Assembly (NCBI RefSeq): GCF_050219315.1 | Contig: NZ_CP116939.1 | Coordinates: 558,001-622,000 of the forward strand | Source: Megasphaera_A sueciensis | GTDB taxonomy: Bacteria > Bacillota > Negativicutes > Veillonellales > Megasphaeraceae | Direction of reading: 5' to 3' | Length of the DNA: 64,000 bases | Shown: positions 63,212 to 64,000 of the stretch, piece by piece | How the letters are laid out: each line of letters begins with the position of its first letter | How positions within the stretch are numbered: the stretch's first letter is position 1 | Notes under the pieces: generated by a model | Database searches by the model: none | Told to the model about the DNA's origin: nothing | Seen by the model: only the letters and a program-made list of their open reading frames with translations | Translations under genes and position numbers: made by a program

Positions 63212-64000
63212 ATGTATGACAGTATTATAAAAAATGGCAATATCGTTGACGGAACGGGGAAACCAGTGTTTCAAGGAGATATTGCCGTTACAGACGGCGT
63301 GATCGTTAAAATTGCCGCTCATATTGATGCGGAGGCATATCACCGCATTGATGCCGAAGGCAAATATGTATGCCCCGGCTTTATAGATTCACATGCCCAT
63401 ACAGATGTTCTGTTGCCGTATTGTCCGAATGCGGCGGGGAAAATCATGCAGGGAGTGACTACCGATGTAAGCGGATTATGCGGCACCAGCATCCATCCAT
63501 TACCACAAGGAGCGTTTCGGCGAGATGCTTTAACATATAGTGATTCTTTTTTGCCGCAAGGGATTGAATCCCATGAATACACGCAGCCATTTTCAACGTT
63601 TGAACCTGTTTTAACGACGAATATGCCCATGTTTATCGGACAAGGGACACTGCGTATCGCTGTTATGGGGTTTGCGGATCGTAAGGCATCGGCTGATGAA
63701 TTAAATAGCATGAAATGTATCTTGCGGACTTGTATGGAGGAAGGAGCTTTTGGTCTGTCATCGGGACTTTCCTATATTCCGGGCGCATTTACCCCGACGG
63801 AGGAATTGATTGCACTTTGTCGTGAGTTAGTGCCGTTTCACGGTATTTATAATACGCATATGCGTAATGAAAGCAACCATGTTGTTCCAGCGGTGAAAGA
63901 GGCGATTCGGATAGGGAGAGAAAGCGGCTGCCGCGTGCATATTTCCCATCATAAGGTAATGGGAACACAAAACAGGGGGAAAACGAAGGAAACATTGGCT
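63212..64000 (+). CDS. N-acyl-D-amino-acid deacylase-like amidohydrolase (partial)
   Basis: The frame is open from the ATG at 63212 (after AAAAGGAGG) to the window edge, 263 codons. The N-terminal beta-sandwich strand (IIKNGNIVDGTGKP), the metal-binding SHAHTD, the GVTTDVSGLCG segment and a later SHHK match the D-aminoacylase branch of amidohydrolases. Such zinc enzymes hydrolyse N-acyl-D-amino acids or hydantoin-like amides. About half to two thirds of the usual 480-530 residues are present. It likely works downstream of the preceding hydrolase. Confidence 0.87.
   Translation, partial: MYDSIIKNGNIVDGTGKPVFQGDIAVTDGVIVKIAAHIDAEAYHRIDAEGKYVCPGFIDSHAHTDVLLPYCPNAAGKIMQGVTTDVSGLCGTSIHPLPQGAFRRDALTYSDSFLPQGIESHEYTQPFSTFEPVLTTNMPMFIGQGTLRIAVMGFADRKASADELNSMKCILRTCMEEGAFGLSSGLSYIPGAFTPTEELIALCRELVPFHGIYNTHMRNESNHVVPAVKEAIRIGRESGCRVHISHHKVMGTQNRGKTKETLA

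Overview
The window reads as chromosome of a didermic Firmicute of the class Negativicutes, most likely a Veillonellales member close to Megasphaera. This is inferred from gene content, not from a search. Outer-membrane traits (SLH-domain porin of the OmpM type, LpxL-type acyltransferase, RND pump, ExbB/ExbD/TonB with a TonB-dependent receptor) sit beside Firmicute traits (phoH-ybeY-cdd-era-CBS-recO order, SAM-I riboswitch, long HPF). A stand-alone [FeFe]-hydrogenase with two 4Fe-4S clusters, of the kind known from Megasphaera elsdenii, supports the placement.

Layout. 1-697: end of thiM plus thiW (thiazole salvage). 764-5790: TetR regulator, membrane-fusion protein and RND pump. 5861-7765: NAD synthetase on the minus strand. 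7966-15573: two radical-SAM proteins and the housekeeping run phoH-ybeY-cdd-era-CBS/HlyC-recO, followed by a RAYT-like transposase and a MATE pump. 17820-20534: metNIQ under a SAM-I riboswitch. 20723-22848: hpf and putP. 23248-24459: a two-gene encapsulin nanocompartment (shell plus ferritin-like cargo). 24773-29876: a small secreted His/Trp repeat protein, lpxL-like acyltransferase, ABC-F ATPase and [FeFe]-hydrogenase. 30090-31792: the SLH porin with a long structured leader. 32019-34194: an AEC transporter gene split by an IS3-family element with a 3-bp target duplication. 34497-40958: a small unknown protein, polysaccharide deacetylase, MOP flippase and a MacAB-like exporter.

41.0-46.4 kb is strikingly AT-rich and looks acquired. 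It holds an acyl-ACP thioesterase-like gene flanked by related hairpins, a glycosyltransferase-like protein, and a protein of about 844 residues that appears to join a PfkB-like domain, an AAA+ ATPase and a C-terminal RyR-like domain. I consider the last two genes the best candidate for an undescribed system.

46.6-54.7 kb is a corrinoid uptake regulon. A cobalamin riboswitch with terminator precedes BtuF/D/C-like ABC genes, exbB, exbD, tonB, a BtuB-like receptor and a TIM-barrel protein that may be a CbiR-type cobamide-remodelling enzyme. 54.9-58.5 kb holds a 2-hydroxyacid dehydrogenase and then a decayed IS256-family element containing an IS3-family element, abutting the last 140 or so residues of a pyruvate:ferredoxin oxidoreductase. 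From 59.0 kb to the edge runs a catabolic cluster: RpiR regulator, a polyamine-type binding protein broken by a frameshift, its ATPase, an ATC-hydrolase-like protein and an N-acyl-D-amino-acid deacylase-like amidohydrolase that continues past the window. I saw no rRNA, tRNA or CRISPR array.
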